Part shown: in pieces, positions 1 through 10,290 of the stretch | Layout: each line of letters begins with the position of its first letter | Position numbering within the stretch: position 1 is the first letter of the stretch | Assembly: GCA_024195265.1 (NCBI GenBank) | Contig: JAJLRJ010000003.1 | Coordinates: 28,572,658 to 28,636,657, forward strand | Direction of reading: 5' to 3' | DNA length: 64,000 bases | Origin: Dendrophyllia cribrosa | Taxonomy: Eukaryota > Cnidaria > Anthozoa > Scleractinia > Dendrophylliidae | The notes under the pieces: model-generated | Databases searched by the model: none | What the model was told of the DNA's origin: nothing | The model's input: the letters and a program-made list of their open reading frames with translations, nothing else | Position numbers and translations under genes: made by a program

Positions 1-180
1 TTAGGAAGTAACGGCTTCCTAAAGGACTCGTCGATTTACAAGCTCGCTTTAAGTAAATACTATAGAGAATCGATTCGGTTGTGTACTATGCCGACAGACA
101 AATTTCTTCAGTATAAAACTGAAAATATTGATGTTGATGTGGGAGATAAATGTCGAATTTCTCGGAATTGCAGCGAATAA
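1..180 (+). CDS. Possible 3'-terminal coding segment, cut by window start
   Basis: One frame is open from the first base of the window to a TAA at 178-180 (59 codons). Its composition (many charged residues, scattered Cys, Tyr and Phe) looks like ordinary protein, but no family is recognised. It would be the C-terminal end of a plus-strand gene or last exon that begins to the left. A 59-codon open stretch in AT-rich DNA can occur by chance, so this is tentative. Confidence 0.3.
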   Translation, partial: LGSNGFLKDSSIYKLALSKYYRESIRLCTMPTDKFLQYKTENIDVDVGDKCRISRNCSE

Positions 181-984
181 ATGTCATGCGATCGAGGTTG
201 ACTAACTCACGTGTCATTCACATGTTCATGCAAATTTGAAACGAAATATCTTTAATAATTAGAGAACTTTGACAAAAAAAAAAATCGCCAGACGTTTTGG
301 TATTTAAAGAATATTTACAAGCTCTATTGTTAGATTATTTCCTTTGCCAAAACTTTGACATGCCATTTCTGTTTTGATTTGGACGATATGGAAACCGGAA
401 CATCAAATACAATATTGGCGTTCCGAGTTACGTCTCGATTTGTGTTTCTAACAAAAAAATATTGTGCTTCCATTTGCGCCCGTCTATGTGCGCCTGCGAC
501 GTGTTATACCAATCCTTGGATTCATGTACATGGCGATAGTGAACTTACTGAACTACATTTGCATTCTGATCTAAGCGATTGAAGAAATCGAAGAAATCGA
601 AGTAATGTCGGTCGACAGGTGACGTGTGTTTTTGAAACGGGGATTCCCCTGTTCTTCCTTCACCGAAATCAGTGTTCTTTGTATCCATATTTACTAGTCT
701 CAAATTCTGTAAGCTGCTCGAGATTCAGTTACTGTAAAACCCTGTTAGGCTTTTCGTTGATTTGGTAAAATTATCATGAACAACAAAAAAAAATGGCATG
801 ATAATATTGAGACTGTGAGGGGCAAAACGAATTGTTACTTATAAGCAGACTACGTTTTACAATTTTGATGTAAATTACGCAAGCGCGCGTAGTGTGCATG
901 TACGTAATGCAAACCATCGGCCGACATATGAGGCCGTGAATTCCTTCCAACTTCCTGTTGGAAGAGAACGCCTTAAGACACTAA
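181..984. other. Non-coding stretch
   Basis: No convincing gene is seen. A 75-codon open frame at 355-582 has no recognisable domain. The stretch contains one perfect NF-kappaB-like palindrome (639-649), listed separately, and short A-runs. Confidence 0.5.
639..649. promoter_or_regulatory. NF-kappaB-like palindrome GGGGATTCCCC
   Basis: The 11-mer matches the Rel/NF-kappaB consensus (GGGRNWYYCC) on both strands. The same sequence or its reverse complement occurs three more times in this window. At this copy no paired splice donor or paralogous flank is visible, so its role is less supported than the sites at 10291 and 26222. Confidence 0.4.
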
Positions 985-1166
985 AGGCTGGTTTTCACTA
1001 GCGCATAAGCATAAGCACAAGCCAACATACGCAGACTCAGTAACATGTTGATCATTAGTTCCAACTGTTTGAACAAAACAGAACAATAGGCACTAATGAT
1101 CAACACGTTACTGAGTCTGCGTATGTTGGCTTGTGCTTATGCTTATGCGCTAGTGAAAACCAGCCT
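985..1166. repeat. Near-perfect fold-back repeat (about 76-bp arms)
   Basis: Arms at about 985-1063 and 1090-1166 are reverse complements with very few mismatches, beginning AGGCTGGTTTTCACTAGCGC and separated by a loop of about 27 bp. This is the structure of a short fold-back or MITE-type element. No clear target duplication was found. Confidence 0.8.
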
Positions 1167-1799
1167 CAAGAGGGATACTTGACCCGTTTCGTTTTATTAT
1201 TTTGTTATTATATTTACGCGTGTACCCGACTGAAGAGTTAAGTATCACTTAATAATTAATTTCACGAAAAAAAAAAAAAATATATATATATATATTCTTC
1301 CAACAGTGTTATATACACCTAACTGTAAAAAACGTTGTTATAGAAACGGGAAAACTGAAAAAGGCCAATAGGAATTAATTAGGCATACAAAGATACGCCG
1401 AACGAAATGGCCTCAAAATGCCTCAGAAAACAATAAATCAGGTTATCTTACAGTAATTGTCCTAGTAAAATTAACGTGTAGGTTCCCTGTCGCAATGCTG
1501 CAAGCTGTTATGATTAAGTTAATTAATTCTTATTGACTTTTTTTCACTTTATAACGTTATTGCAATACAAAACACAAACTACAAAAGCAAATGGACGGCT
1601 ATTACTAATGATAATTATATATAATTTTAATGTAACGATTATTTAAGTGTAGAGTTTATAGCATTTTGCCAAACAGGACTTTTATGTGGACATATCTTTT
1701 TATAGTGAAACTGATTCAATTATACAAACCAATATTATACTACTCGTATAAATGCTTTATAGCCGGACTATTTACATGACTGGAAATAAAACGTTTAAC
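1167..1799. other. AT-rich non-coding stretch
   Basis: No coding potential seen. It contains an A-run followed by a (TA)n tract near 1265-1295. Confidence 0.5.
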
Positions 1800-1843
1800 C
1801 TATAGCTCATCCATTGCTCTACCGACTGAGCTGCAAGACCAGG
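1800..1843 (-). repeat. tRNA-derived SINE fragment
   Basis: On the minus strand the sequence contains a tRNA-like D-arm (GCAGCTCAGTCGGTAGAGCA), which corresponds to a pol III A box. Only the 5' part of a tRNA is recognisable, so it is a fragment and not a functional tRNA gene. The sequence to its right resembles that next to the second SINE near 11.9 kb. Confidence 0.55.
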
Positions 1844-2049
1844 CGCAAACAAGTTGACTGTCAACTTGATTCTTTGCTTCCAATGTGGCTTCATTTCCGT
1901 GGAAAGAGCTATAAAATATCTAAGAATCTATCTTTATTTATCATGATAGAACAGTTACATTAAGTTGCCTATTTAGCACTTACACTTCCACAATTATAAT
2001 CCTCCTTCACATCTATTTGTGTACCTTCAAAGACTGTCAACTTACTTAC

Positions 2050-2163
2050 AGTTTTTAACTTAAATGTAGGTTTTAGTAACAAATCGACTTGAAGTACACC
2101 ACATGGTGACACCGGAAACAGTTGCAAAATATGGGAGGAAAACGTTTCCATTACATCCTGACC
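2050..2163 (-). CDS. Locus A: candidate exon downstream of death domain
   Basis: A 114-nt open segment (38 codons, GQDVMETFSS...) lies between a good acceptor (TTGTTCCATTGCAG) and a strong donor (GTAAGTAAG), in phase 0 at both ends. That phase matches the end of the death-domain exon. No domain is recognised. It has no visible counterpart in locus B. It is accepted on splice signals and phase only. Confidence 0.45.
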
Positions 2164-5100
2164 CTGCAATGGAACAACAAATTTAGACTACGGATGGAAA
2201 ACTTTTTTCGCCAGTTGTGTTTTTCAAACTGCACACAGTTAGCGTTATTACGCTTTTCGTCAGGACATAACTGAGTAGTCACATTAAATCAATAACGTTA
2301 ATGCATTTTTTCCTTTTTTCCACTCAATTGCAACGGTGTGTATTGAAATTACATTATGTCGCTGGTAAGTCGCTCTTTGCAGCAGTAGTCTGAAGTGTCA
2401 GCTGTCTCCTCGCCTGTGAGTTTTGGCGAGGGGACGGCTGAAATTACAGACTATAGTCGAGAGAGACAGTACACGTAAGCTTTGACAGATGTTAATGTCA
2501 ATGCATATTTACTTTGGGACTCTTTCACACCTTCACGATGCCAGAAATCGTTTTATCCTCAGTTTTACCGATCATTTATAACAGTTTCCTGGTAGGACCT
2601 GTACAGCTCCTCTTTATATTTATTACCTCAGATAATCTCTTTTGATTTAAACACCTAGCCCATTTTTTTGCCAGCCATAAAAGCGTCGAAGAGGTAACAG
2701 GTCGAGAAACAGTTCAATTATGTTTTATCACAGAGGCAATGTCAAGGCGACTTACCTCTGGACTCTTTAACACCTCTACGAGGTCAGAAATAGTTTTATT
2801 CTTAGTTATACCGAGCATTTCTAACAGTTTACTGGTAGGGCTTCCATTGTCCCTTTTGTATTCGAGCTTTAAGTATCTCAGATCATCTCTGTTGATGTTA
2901 AACACTTCGCCTACTTTTTGCCAGCCATAGAAGCGTTGACCCCTGCAGCGTACATCCAGTTGCTTAACAAGGAAATTTTCAAGATTTCGAGGCAACATAG
3001 AAAGGTTGAGATCTGCAAAGTAGAGAGTAAATGAGTGATGGTAAAGTCACAAAAGCGACCAACAGGTTAACCACACGGCCGGGACCCAATAACATGGCTT
3101 CTGCAGCATGTATCAATTTTGTCCATGGGCCAGGACCCCAAAATTTCGAATTTCTTACCACTCTTAAGGACAAAGGCTATCATAACTGGTAAGAAAATTT
3201 GGTCTGGCCCATGGACTAATTAAGAGCGCTGATATCTACCCCAGAATGGGGCGCCACCCAATTGTATGGTTACCCGCAGCATTTTATTACCCTTCCGTAA
3301 CGGTTCGCTGCTGATAACAATATATATCATACACCTGGGTGGAGAGAGTCAATGGGATTAACGTTTACTATGTTAGGAAACAACCATCAATGGCAGATAT
3401 CGCCTGTCGAACCACCGACCTTGGATTGAACGTCGGACAAGCTATCCATGACTACACCACCGAGCCCCCATTGGAGAGAAGAGGATTAATTTGGTTAATC
3501 GAAATGAGTCGTTTTGTTGAACAAGCAAATAAAAAAGCCAAAGAAAATTCGTGAAATCGATTTTTTGATAAAAAGATAGAAATACAACGTTTTGGCGAAG
3601 AAACAACAAAAATAAATAAATTAAGGGCACTTTAATTAAATGACAATTTGTTGCGAATCAGTTAGCGAATGCATTTATTTATTTATTGTGTGTAAAGAGG
3701 GGAGTCTGGTTTTATCTTTGTGGAAAAAAGAAGAGTTTCTATGAAGGCATAAAAGACGGAAAATTGTTTGTGATAGACAGCAACAAATGGTTGATATTGA
3801 CGCAAAAGCAGTCCGAGTTGATGGTGATTTATTTTAGTGTCCATCCATTGTTTATTACCAAGCTTTATCAATATCCCAGGCACACTCCAACCTTTTACCA
3901 AAATTGCATGCCATAGATCCACAAATCAATTAGGACTTTAGTGGATACTGGAAACATTATCGCGAGACCGAATTTCATCAAACCGTTCTAAAGTAGTGCA
4001 CAAATGGTATTTCACTAGGTTTTATTTTCGACTTCCACTGTGTTATGTATTCAAATTTTACGAAAGCACCAATAAGCGACAACTTACCTGAGTCTGAGTA
4101 TGAATATATGAAAATCATATATTTGAACTGCGTATAAACATGAGTGAAATTTTGTGAAATAGAACACAAACCGCGGTGATAAACATATTGAACTTATTCA
4201 TTTTTTATAAAACTTGACGTTTCGTATGCTACTACATACATTTTCAAAAGTGACCGTTACAGTGTTGAAAACTATACTTATACAGTATTGAAAAGGGACT
4301 GGGACCGAGATTAAGTACAAAACTTAACAGTTGATCTATAAAAAGAAACAGCTAATTAATGAAGCATCAGCTTCTCGCTACTGACGTTTGCATTAAAAGC
4401 TGGCTTCAGTTCTTGTACAAACAATGTTTCTTTGATTTTACAGTGGAAATCAGTTTTGCCCGACGCTGAGATATCAAAATGATCCCACTTGATGTTATGT
4501 CCAGTGGTGTTGACATGGTCAGCAATGGCTGATGTGTGGTCATGCTTAGCGAGGGCCTTAAAATGCTCAGTTTTTCTATCATGAAGCCGTCGTTTAGTTT
4601 TACCAATGTAAAATTGTTCACAATCCCAACAACTGGCTTTGTAAATAACTTTAGACTGTTGAGAACGATTCAAGCGGTCCTTGTACGGGAAGAAAGATTT
4701 GATGCGGCGAGTGTTTTGGAAAATAACTTTAAGGTTGACACGAGTAAAAATTGTATACACAAGATTTTAGACGTTTAGAGATTTGGTTGCTATGTAAACC
4801 TAAATAAGGTAGCAGGATAATAATATCCTTCTTAGGAACAGTGGAGACATGGTTATTTGACTTGTTAATGTTTCTGTTTATAACATCATTAATGTGAAAG
4901 GTGATTATCCCTTGTGGGTAACCGTTCTGAAGAAGAAGTTTTCGAAGCTCATCAAGGGCAGATTGCAGCAACAATGAAGAGGAGCAAATCCTGTAGCAGC
5001 GATAAGTGAGGGTGCGGATGAGATTTATTTTTATTTGCGCGGAGTGAAGGAATCCCATTTGGTGTATAACCCCGTGAATGTTTTCTTCCGGTAGATAGAA

Positions 5101-8017
5101 GTCATGAAAGTGTTGTTTGGGCAGCGTTTAACGAGGATGTCTAAAAACGGAATCGAGTTGTCCTGTTCAAATTCAATGGTAAATTTGATACTGTTGTGAC
5201 AATTATTCAAATACCGCAAGAAATTATCAGCAGTGTCTTTGCTGTCAAACATTGAAAAAGTGTCATCAACGTATCGATACCAGATTGATGGACAAACGCC
5301 ACTGTTCATGACCCATCGTTCTTCAAAGTAACACATGAAAATGTTATGAAAATGAAAATGAAAATGAAATGAAAAAAAAAATGAAAAAAGAAATGTTATG
5401 TTTATGTTATGTTATGTTATGTTTTGTACTTAATCTCGGTCCCAGTCCCTTTTCAATACTATATAAGTTTTGTTTTCAACACTGTAACAGTCACTTTTGA
5501 AAATGTATGTAGTAGCCTACGAAACGTCAAGTTTTATAAAAAATGAATAAGTTCAATATGTTTATCACCGCGGTTTGTGTTCTATTTCTTATCAAGCTAC
5601 GATGGCCCCAGAACAAAAGTCTTTATAAAATTTTGTGATCCTCGCAGTGTGCTCTCAACTTAAACAGTTGAAAAAGCAACCTGAAAAAAATTCAGGCTTC
5701 AACGGATTCGAACCCATGACCTTGCGATACTGGTGCAATGCTCTATACACTGAGCTATCAAGCCACATGGATAGATCGATGGTCAATTGTGAGTTCTATC
5801 CATGTGGCTTGATAGCTCAGTGGATAGAGCATTGCTAGCAACGGTATCGCAAGGTCATGGGTTCGGAAAATATATGATTTTCATACATTCATATTCATAT
5901 ATTCACTATCATCGGGTATATTACGAACTCACAATTGACCGTCTATCCATGTGGCCTGATAGCTCAGTGTATAGAGCATTGCACCGGTATCGCAAGATCA
6001 TGGGTGCAAATCCCGTTCAAGCCTGAATTTTTTTCAGGTTGCTTTTTCAACTGCTTAAGTTGAGAGCACACTGTAAGGATCACAAAATTTCACTTACCCG
6101 AGTCTACTTCCATTTCTGGTTGCTCTTTGGCACTGAATCGCTTGCAGCGTCTCCTCTTTCTGCAACAGGCTTTATGGCAATTAATTATGAAGCCTGCAAT
6201 AAGCACCGACAGAAGTACCAGAGTAGTCGCCAGGAAGCCTCCCACCACATATGAAAATATGAGGTCTACCGTTAAGCGATCGGACATCGTGTTACTAATT
6301 AACTGTTCTGGATCGGGCGGGTGCGGTTCATACTGGAATTTTCTTACGTTTGCCTTTGGAAAAGGCGGCATTATATGCTGAGAAACAGATTCAGGCTTTT
6401 TTATTGGACGTTGTTGAAAAATTAATCGCACGTCCATGGTACTAGCATTCTGATGAGCAATGGTTGACCTTTCTTCATTATCTTCAGGGGTGTAAACTTC
6501 TGTTTCCAAGTTCGCGTCTTCGGATATATTTGTATCTTCAAAATCCGCCATGCCAAAACTGCCAGGACCAAGGGCCTGAGGCCAGGAATGAACTTCCATC
6601 ATGTAGGTGTGCTTTTTAGACCTTTTTGGTAAACGAGGTTTTCTTCGTTGACTACGTTTTTTCTTAGCATAAGATAGTCTCCCATTGTATTCTCTTGGCA
6701 TTTTCGCTGTCTTTGTTGGTACGGTTCGATGGTCAGGAACTTTGTTGACTAAAGTCTGTAAATGCAGATTTTTCCCGAGTAGACACACCTTGGTGCCATT
6801 TGTACAATCAAAATCGTCATCTAGTGGTTGTTTCAACTTTGACCACTGCCTCACCACCTCACGCTGTACAGGTGGAATGACGAAGAGAAAAATGTTATCA
6901 GTGAACTAAATACACCAATATATACCTTTTAATATACCTTATGTGGCCTCTAGACGAATGTGTCAGATACTATACACAAATACTGCCATCAACTATTATT
7001 TGATTTCCACCTCATTAATAAATAAGTTGGCAGCACCATGGTGAAGAAATGAAATGCTTAATTCGCTACGGCTTGAAACGCCGAGTTTTGTGTAAGTTCT
7101 GTTGTGAGTAGATTAACTTTATTGTATTTCTTTTTTCACCTAGCCTGAATGTCTAGCCTGGGTTTGGCCGTCTGTACCTAAGGCTAGTTTACCCAGAACA
7201 AGTAACATTCTCGCTCAGGCCGGCTGAATTAATATTTTAAATCAATATGATCACGTGTCACAACACAAAATATATTTATGGTTTATCAAAAATTTAAAGT
7301 TGATAACAATTTACCGCGACATTTAAATATTTTCTTAGCATTTCAAACCACCCATAAAACAAAAACAGTATAACCACTAAAAATGGTATGAGCCAAAACA
7401 TTCGTCCATCACCGAAACCATTTTTCTCGGTACGGAAAGCTTTTAATGCCTTAAAGATTGTTTGAAAATGGGTCTTCGCTTGAAGCATTTCCATAGCAAT
7501 GTAATATCGATACGCTTATCTCATTGACATTGATGTTACATAAAAAATGAACAAAACTCCAGAGCACAGTCACGTGGTCTGAAATGGGACGTCTTTCAAG
7601 CAAAGCAAAACGGCTTATTGAAAATATCAAGGCTTTTGTATTAAAAGAGAGCACTTTCCTCCAACCGCTAAATTGTAAACGTCCGATCTCATTCTCATGT
7701 AAAGTGTATGTAAAGCGCCATGAGTCATATGACATGTGCGCTAAATAAGTCTCTTCTTTTTCTTTAAAATACATGCAAACAGTTTTCTAAAGCCCGTGTG
7801 GTGCTATAGTTCCAAATGGTGAAGAAATTAATTGAACAAAACGTAGTTTTAAATTTTATATCTCCATCTTGAAGCGAAGGTTAATGACTTTCCTCAGTCT
7901 ATTTTTTAGTAATTAAAGTATTAACCTGAATAACATACTACTTACCAAAAACAAAAGTGCAACAACAGTGCTGGTGATCACTATGATCACGACCTTCCAT
8001 TGAACCTGCATCTTCAT
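2050..8017 (-). CDS. Locus A: transmembrane death-domain protein (spliced gene model)
   Basis: Inferred minus-strand gene. A start exon (8017-7946 or 7494-7315, both ending in phase 0) joins the ectodomain/TM exon 6863-6098 (enters phase 0, leaves phase 1), then the death-domain exon 3012-2756 (257 nt, enters phase 1, leaves phase 0), then 2163-2050 (38 codons, phase 0). Each junction has a consensus AG acceptor and a GTAAGT or GTAAAT donor. The predicted protein has a signal or anchor segment, a short ectodomain with CxNGTKxC, a TM helix, a basic juxtamembrane stretch and a death domain, so it would signal at the plasma membrane through death-domain contacts. The ligand is unknown. Locus B is a close paralog with the same architecture. 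The remaining 3' exons were not found. A Penelope-like element and SINEs lie in the 3.1-kb intron between the TM and death-domain exons. Confidence 0.6.
2512..2700 (-). pseudogene. Decayed second death-domain exon of locus A
   Basis: The sequence aligns by eye with the intact death-domain exon 60 bp away, including the stretches for the FYGWQK region and the C-terminal helix, but it carries stops and indels in every frame. It appears to be a tandem exon duplicate that has lost coding capacity. Locus B has a comparable decayed copy at the same relative place, so the exon duplication probably predates the duplication of the whole locus. Confidence 0.65.
2756..3012 (-). CDS. Locus A: death-domain exon
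   Basis: A 257-nt exon with acceptor CTACTTTGCAG and donor GTAAGT. The peptide has the helix pattern of a death domain (LENFLVKQLDV, FYGWQKVGEVF, DDLRYLKLEYKRD, SPTSKLLEMLG, TISDLVEVLKS), including the W-x-x-V-G and L-E-Y-K-R-D signatures common in metazoan death domains of the UNC5/IRAK type. Death domains form homotypic complexes that recruit kinases, adaptors or caspases. The copy is intact and very similar to the exon at 21372-21628. Confidence 0.8.
4157..4323 (-). repeat. Left terminal repeat of the Penelope-like element
   Basis: Reverse complement of 5421-5587 with scattered substitutions. It contains GAAACGTC preceded by a short hairpin (GTATG...CATAC), similar in layout to the hammerhead-ribozyme motif reported in terminal repeats of Penelope-like elements, but two positions of the expected CUGANGA core differ. 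Confidence 0.7.
4356..5336 (-). pseudogene. Penelope-like RT / GIY-YIG polyprotein remnant
   Basis: Three overlapping minus-strand frames (5336-5031, 5058-4729, 4760-4356) read as one protein interrupted by two frameshifts. The first holds the RT catalytic box (WYRYVDDTFSMF) and the following palm/thumb region (FLDILVKR, YRKKTFTG). The last holds the GIY-YIG endonuclease motifs (YIGKTKRRLHDRKTEH, and TSAIADHVNTTGH). The N-terminal half of the RT is missing. The element is not autonomous. Confidence 0.85.
5421..5587 (+). repeat. Right terminal repeat of the Penelope-like element
   Basis: Inverted copy of 4157-4323, starting at GTTTTGTACTTAATCTCGGT and ending at CCGCGGTTTGTGTTCTATTT. See the left repeat. 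Confidence 0.7.
5624..6088. repeat. Inverted cluster of tRNA-derived SINEs
   Basis: Three tRNA-like units are present: minus-strand at about 5696-5765, a truncated plus-strand one at 5805-5867, and plus-strand at 5953-6022. Each has a D-arm/A box (TAGCTCAGTGGATAGAGC) and the complete copies have a T-arm/B box. The 7-bp acceptor stem (GGCTTGA/TCAAGCC) still pairs. The outer units carry a shared tail (hairpin GAATTTTTTTCAGG, then GCTTTTTCAAC), and the whole forms a large inverted repeat (about 5637-5765 with 5953-6082). The right end lies about 10 bp from the splice donor of the locus A TM exon. Confidence 0.75.
6098..6863 (-). CDS. Locus A: ectodomain and transmembrane exon
   Basis: A 766-nt open exon with acceptor CCACCTGTACAG and donor GTAAGTG after the EVDSG codons. 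In order: a Cys pair in CTNGTKVC near the N-end, a basic stretch (KKKRSQRRKPRLPKRSKK), an acidic Thr/Ser/Glu-rich linker, a hydrophobic helix of about 27 residues (VVGGFLATTLVLLSVLIAGF in its core), then a Cys/Arg/Lys-rich cytoplasmic segment (CCRKRRRCKRF) fitting the positive-inside rule. No database domain is recognised. The paralog at 22448-23162 keeps the Cys motif, the basic region, the TM position and the C-terminal EVDS. Confidence 0.7.
7315..7494 (-). CDS. Locus A: alternative start exon with hydrophobic anchor
   Basis: An ATG-led open segment of 60 codons ends at a donor (GTAAAT) in phase 0, the phase in which the TM exon starts. It contains a strong hydrophobic run (FWLIPFLVVILFLFYGW), so it would give the protein an N-terminal signal-anchor. 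No good acceptor precedes it, which fits a first exon. It competes with the exon at 7946-8017. Confidence 0.4.
7946..8017 (-). CDS. Locus A: candidate start exon with signal peptide
   Basis: ATG followed by 24 codons encodes Met-Lys... and then a hydrophobic core (VVIIVITSTVVALLFL), ending exactly at a GTAAGT donor in phase 0, compatible with the TM exon at 6863. It looks like a signal peptide or signal-anchor. It is too short for standard gene finding and is called on splice signal, phase and hydrophobicity. Confidence 0.45.
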
Positions 8018-9943
8018 GTTTTGTCCTTACATACGGAAAGTATAATAACTGCCAGCAAGACAACTTATCTTTTTCTTGGCGTTACCTTCCAATGAGACTG
8101 CAAGTTTCTCGCGCATCAGAACTATATACTGTATAAAGCAAATAGGTGTCACTTTGTTATTAGATGCCTGAGGAAAGACCACTTATTCAAAGCATCTTCG
8201 TTTTACCAACAATAACTTGTATGCTGCCATGGTGCAACTAAATGCAGTACAGTGTTTTCTAAAGAGATCTTACAGAACTAATTAATATACATGGAAATAT
8301 TTAAAAATGTTGGCACTGATAAAAATCATCCTATTTTTAATCTATTACCTAAATCGAGTCATCAGTATATCTTGGGACCTTAGATATTCCGGGATAAAAG
8401 TAACTAGAATATATACAAAGCGTTTTAAAAAGAATAGTTTTAGTAAACTGTTAGCTTTTAAAGATAATTTATAGGTTTGATGCGATGATTTTTGATCATA
8501 ATAATTTTAAATGTATTTTGCATTTTTACATTTTTACAAATTTTGATATGTATTTTATCAAATGAATAAAGGCACATTATGGCAATTGCTGGTTGGAGAG
8601 AGGATAGGTACGCTGGCGTCATAAAGCGGGATAAAGAGGAAGAGGGGAAAGACAATCTTCAGCTCACTGGGGTAGACAAACCATTTTCACTATTAATACC
8701 GGCGTTTTGCATCATTTCTTGACGTCACCTCAACCTTTTGTAGGCGAGTTTTATACGCTGTATGTGAATGTTCACCGTAGACGTGCAGTTATATAAATAG
8801 GAGAAGCTCGTAACTGTCAATATTGGGTTTACTGCCGTGTTATGTTAATTAAAATCTAGTCATTTCGTTCTGAATCCTACAGACTATTATCAGTAAGTCA
8901 TACGTGATATCTCATTACGCCACATTCTTTGTGAGAAGAACACTCGGCAGGAGGTTAAGCTTCACACTGTGCCTGAAATCGTTAAATTTGCGGAATGTAT
9001 ATTAAGTGCGCAAGTGAATATTTTCGTCACTTCAACCATTCAAGTTTCTCAAATATTTTTATCAACGCTCTCGATGTCCATTTTAAGTAAATATATTTTC
9101 AGTGTTTAACCCTACATTTGCCATCTACATGTAGGTTTATGTGGCATTATTAAATATAGACGGTTTTGTTTATCTCCCAAAACCCGAGCTAACCTTTTAA
9201 TTGGTGATGACAAACTCAGTAAAAACATGTATCAATTGTAAAACGAAACTTGTTTGTTGCATGACTTTAGTTACGGTTCACTTTTTAAGAAATATTGTAC
9301 TGTATCTTGAGTTCTACTGGAGATAAAAGGTTTACCTGGGACGTTTTTAAACCAAATAAGTTATCCTACCATCACAACAAACTTAGATCGCATATTTAGG
9401 TCAGTTTACGTCACTAAAGAATATCGTCAGGTAAATTCTCTTAATTCTAAATCATTGCTATTCGTTCTTTTTTATTGCATAATGTAAATATACTTAAACC
9501 AAAAATAAATAAAACAACAGAACTCAATCCAACTTTGGGACGAACGTCTTGTAACTTAAAACTCATGAAAATATTAAATACATTTGTTTACTGCTAGGGG
9601 CGCGATTAGTTATATAAATAACTATCCAATGAATAACCAATGAAATTGCTCCACGTCCAGCCATCGAACCATGACATAAAAAGCACGTACACTGACAGCC
9701 GGTTGTCCGTTAGAAACGAAAGTAAGTTGTTCTAAATAGAAAAGTAAACTTTTAAAATTGTGGGAATATCGTCAATTGGAACTTCAAAGGTCATCCTACT
9801 GTGCGTAAGCTTTTGAACGCCAGATCATGATCGATCGAGCAATGTCGTGATCGTTCGTGACTAAAAAGGGTGACTAAACAGATGCGATAAAAGATATTTT
9901 AATATTTTACACGGTATGCAATAATAAGGAAAAATAAACTTAC
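8018..9943. other. Non-coding stretch, probable first intron of locus A
   Basis: No open frame with recognisable similarity. If the 5' exon ending at 9944 is right, this is intron sequence. Confidence 0.45.
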
Positions 9944-10290
9944 CTTCGCTACAAAGCAACCAAAAACAAACCAGTCCTCACTTAATGATATTACGCTAAG
10001 ACAAAATCCCCCAAAGCAAGGCAAGCAAATCCAATATTTGCGATAGTATAAAACTCACGGAATCACTTATTTGAGGCTTGCGTTGTGGAATTGAACCGGC
10101 TTCACTGAACGGATAATCGGCTTCCGGTAGCCACTTAATGCATGGTTCAGTCTTGGCCTGTTTTGCAACATAAAACAGCAGAAAGTACCAAATGTAATCG
10201 CAAAGGAAAACGTTTCGGTTTCCCTATCTCGTGCCAAGCCGGAATAAATGATTGTGATTACGCCAACAATACGTTTTGTAAAACAGAAAC
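9944..10290 (-). promoter_or_regulatory. Locus A: putative 5' exon and promoter-proximal region
   Basis: The left edge is a strong minus-strand donor (GAAG|GTAAGT at 9944/9943). The region resembles 25886-26221 upstream of locus B in patches, such as AATGCATG followed by TTTTGCAACA and CAGC. Both regions end in a kappaB palindrome at nearly equal distance from the donor. This supports a shared, probably non-coding first exon plus proximal promoter. The transcription start itself cannot be seen. Confidence 0.45.

Larger units (their letters stand above)
4157..5587 (-). mobile_element. 5'-truncated Penelope-like retroelement with inverted terminal repeats
   Basis: Decayed RT and GIY-YIG coding sequence on the minus strand is enclosed by inverted copies of a roughly 165-bp sequence (4157-4323 and 5421-5587). 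Penelope-like elements typically have an RT followed by a GIY-YIG endonuclease, and LTR-like repeats in direct or inverted orientation. A simple ATGAA/TTATG-rich tract (5341-5420) joins the RT remnant to the right repeat. The element lies in an intron of locus A, in the same orientation as the gene. Confidence 0.8.

Noticed and set aside
5953..6022. Functional tRNA-Thr gene
   Set aside because: The acceptor stem and arms partly pair, but the anticodon stem has a mismatch, T33 is replaced, and the unit is linked to a SINE tail present in several copies nearby.
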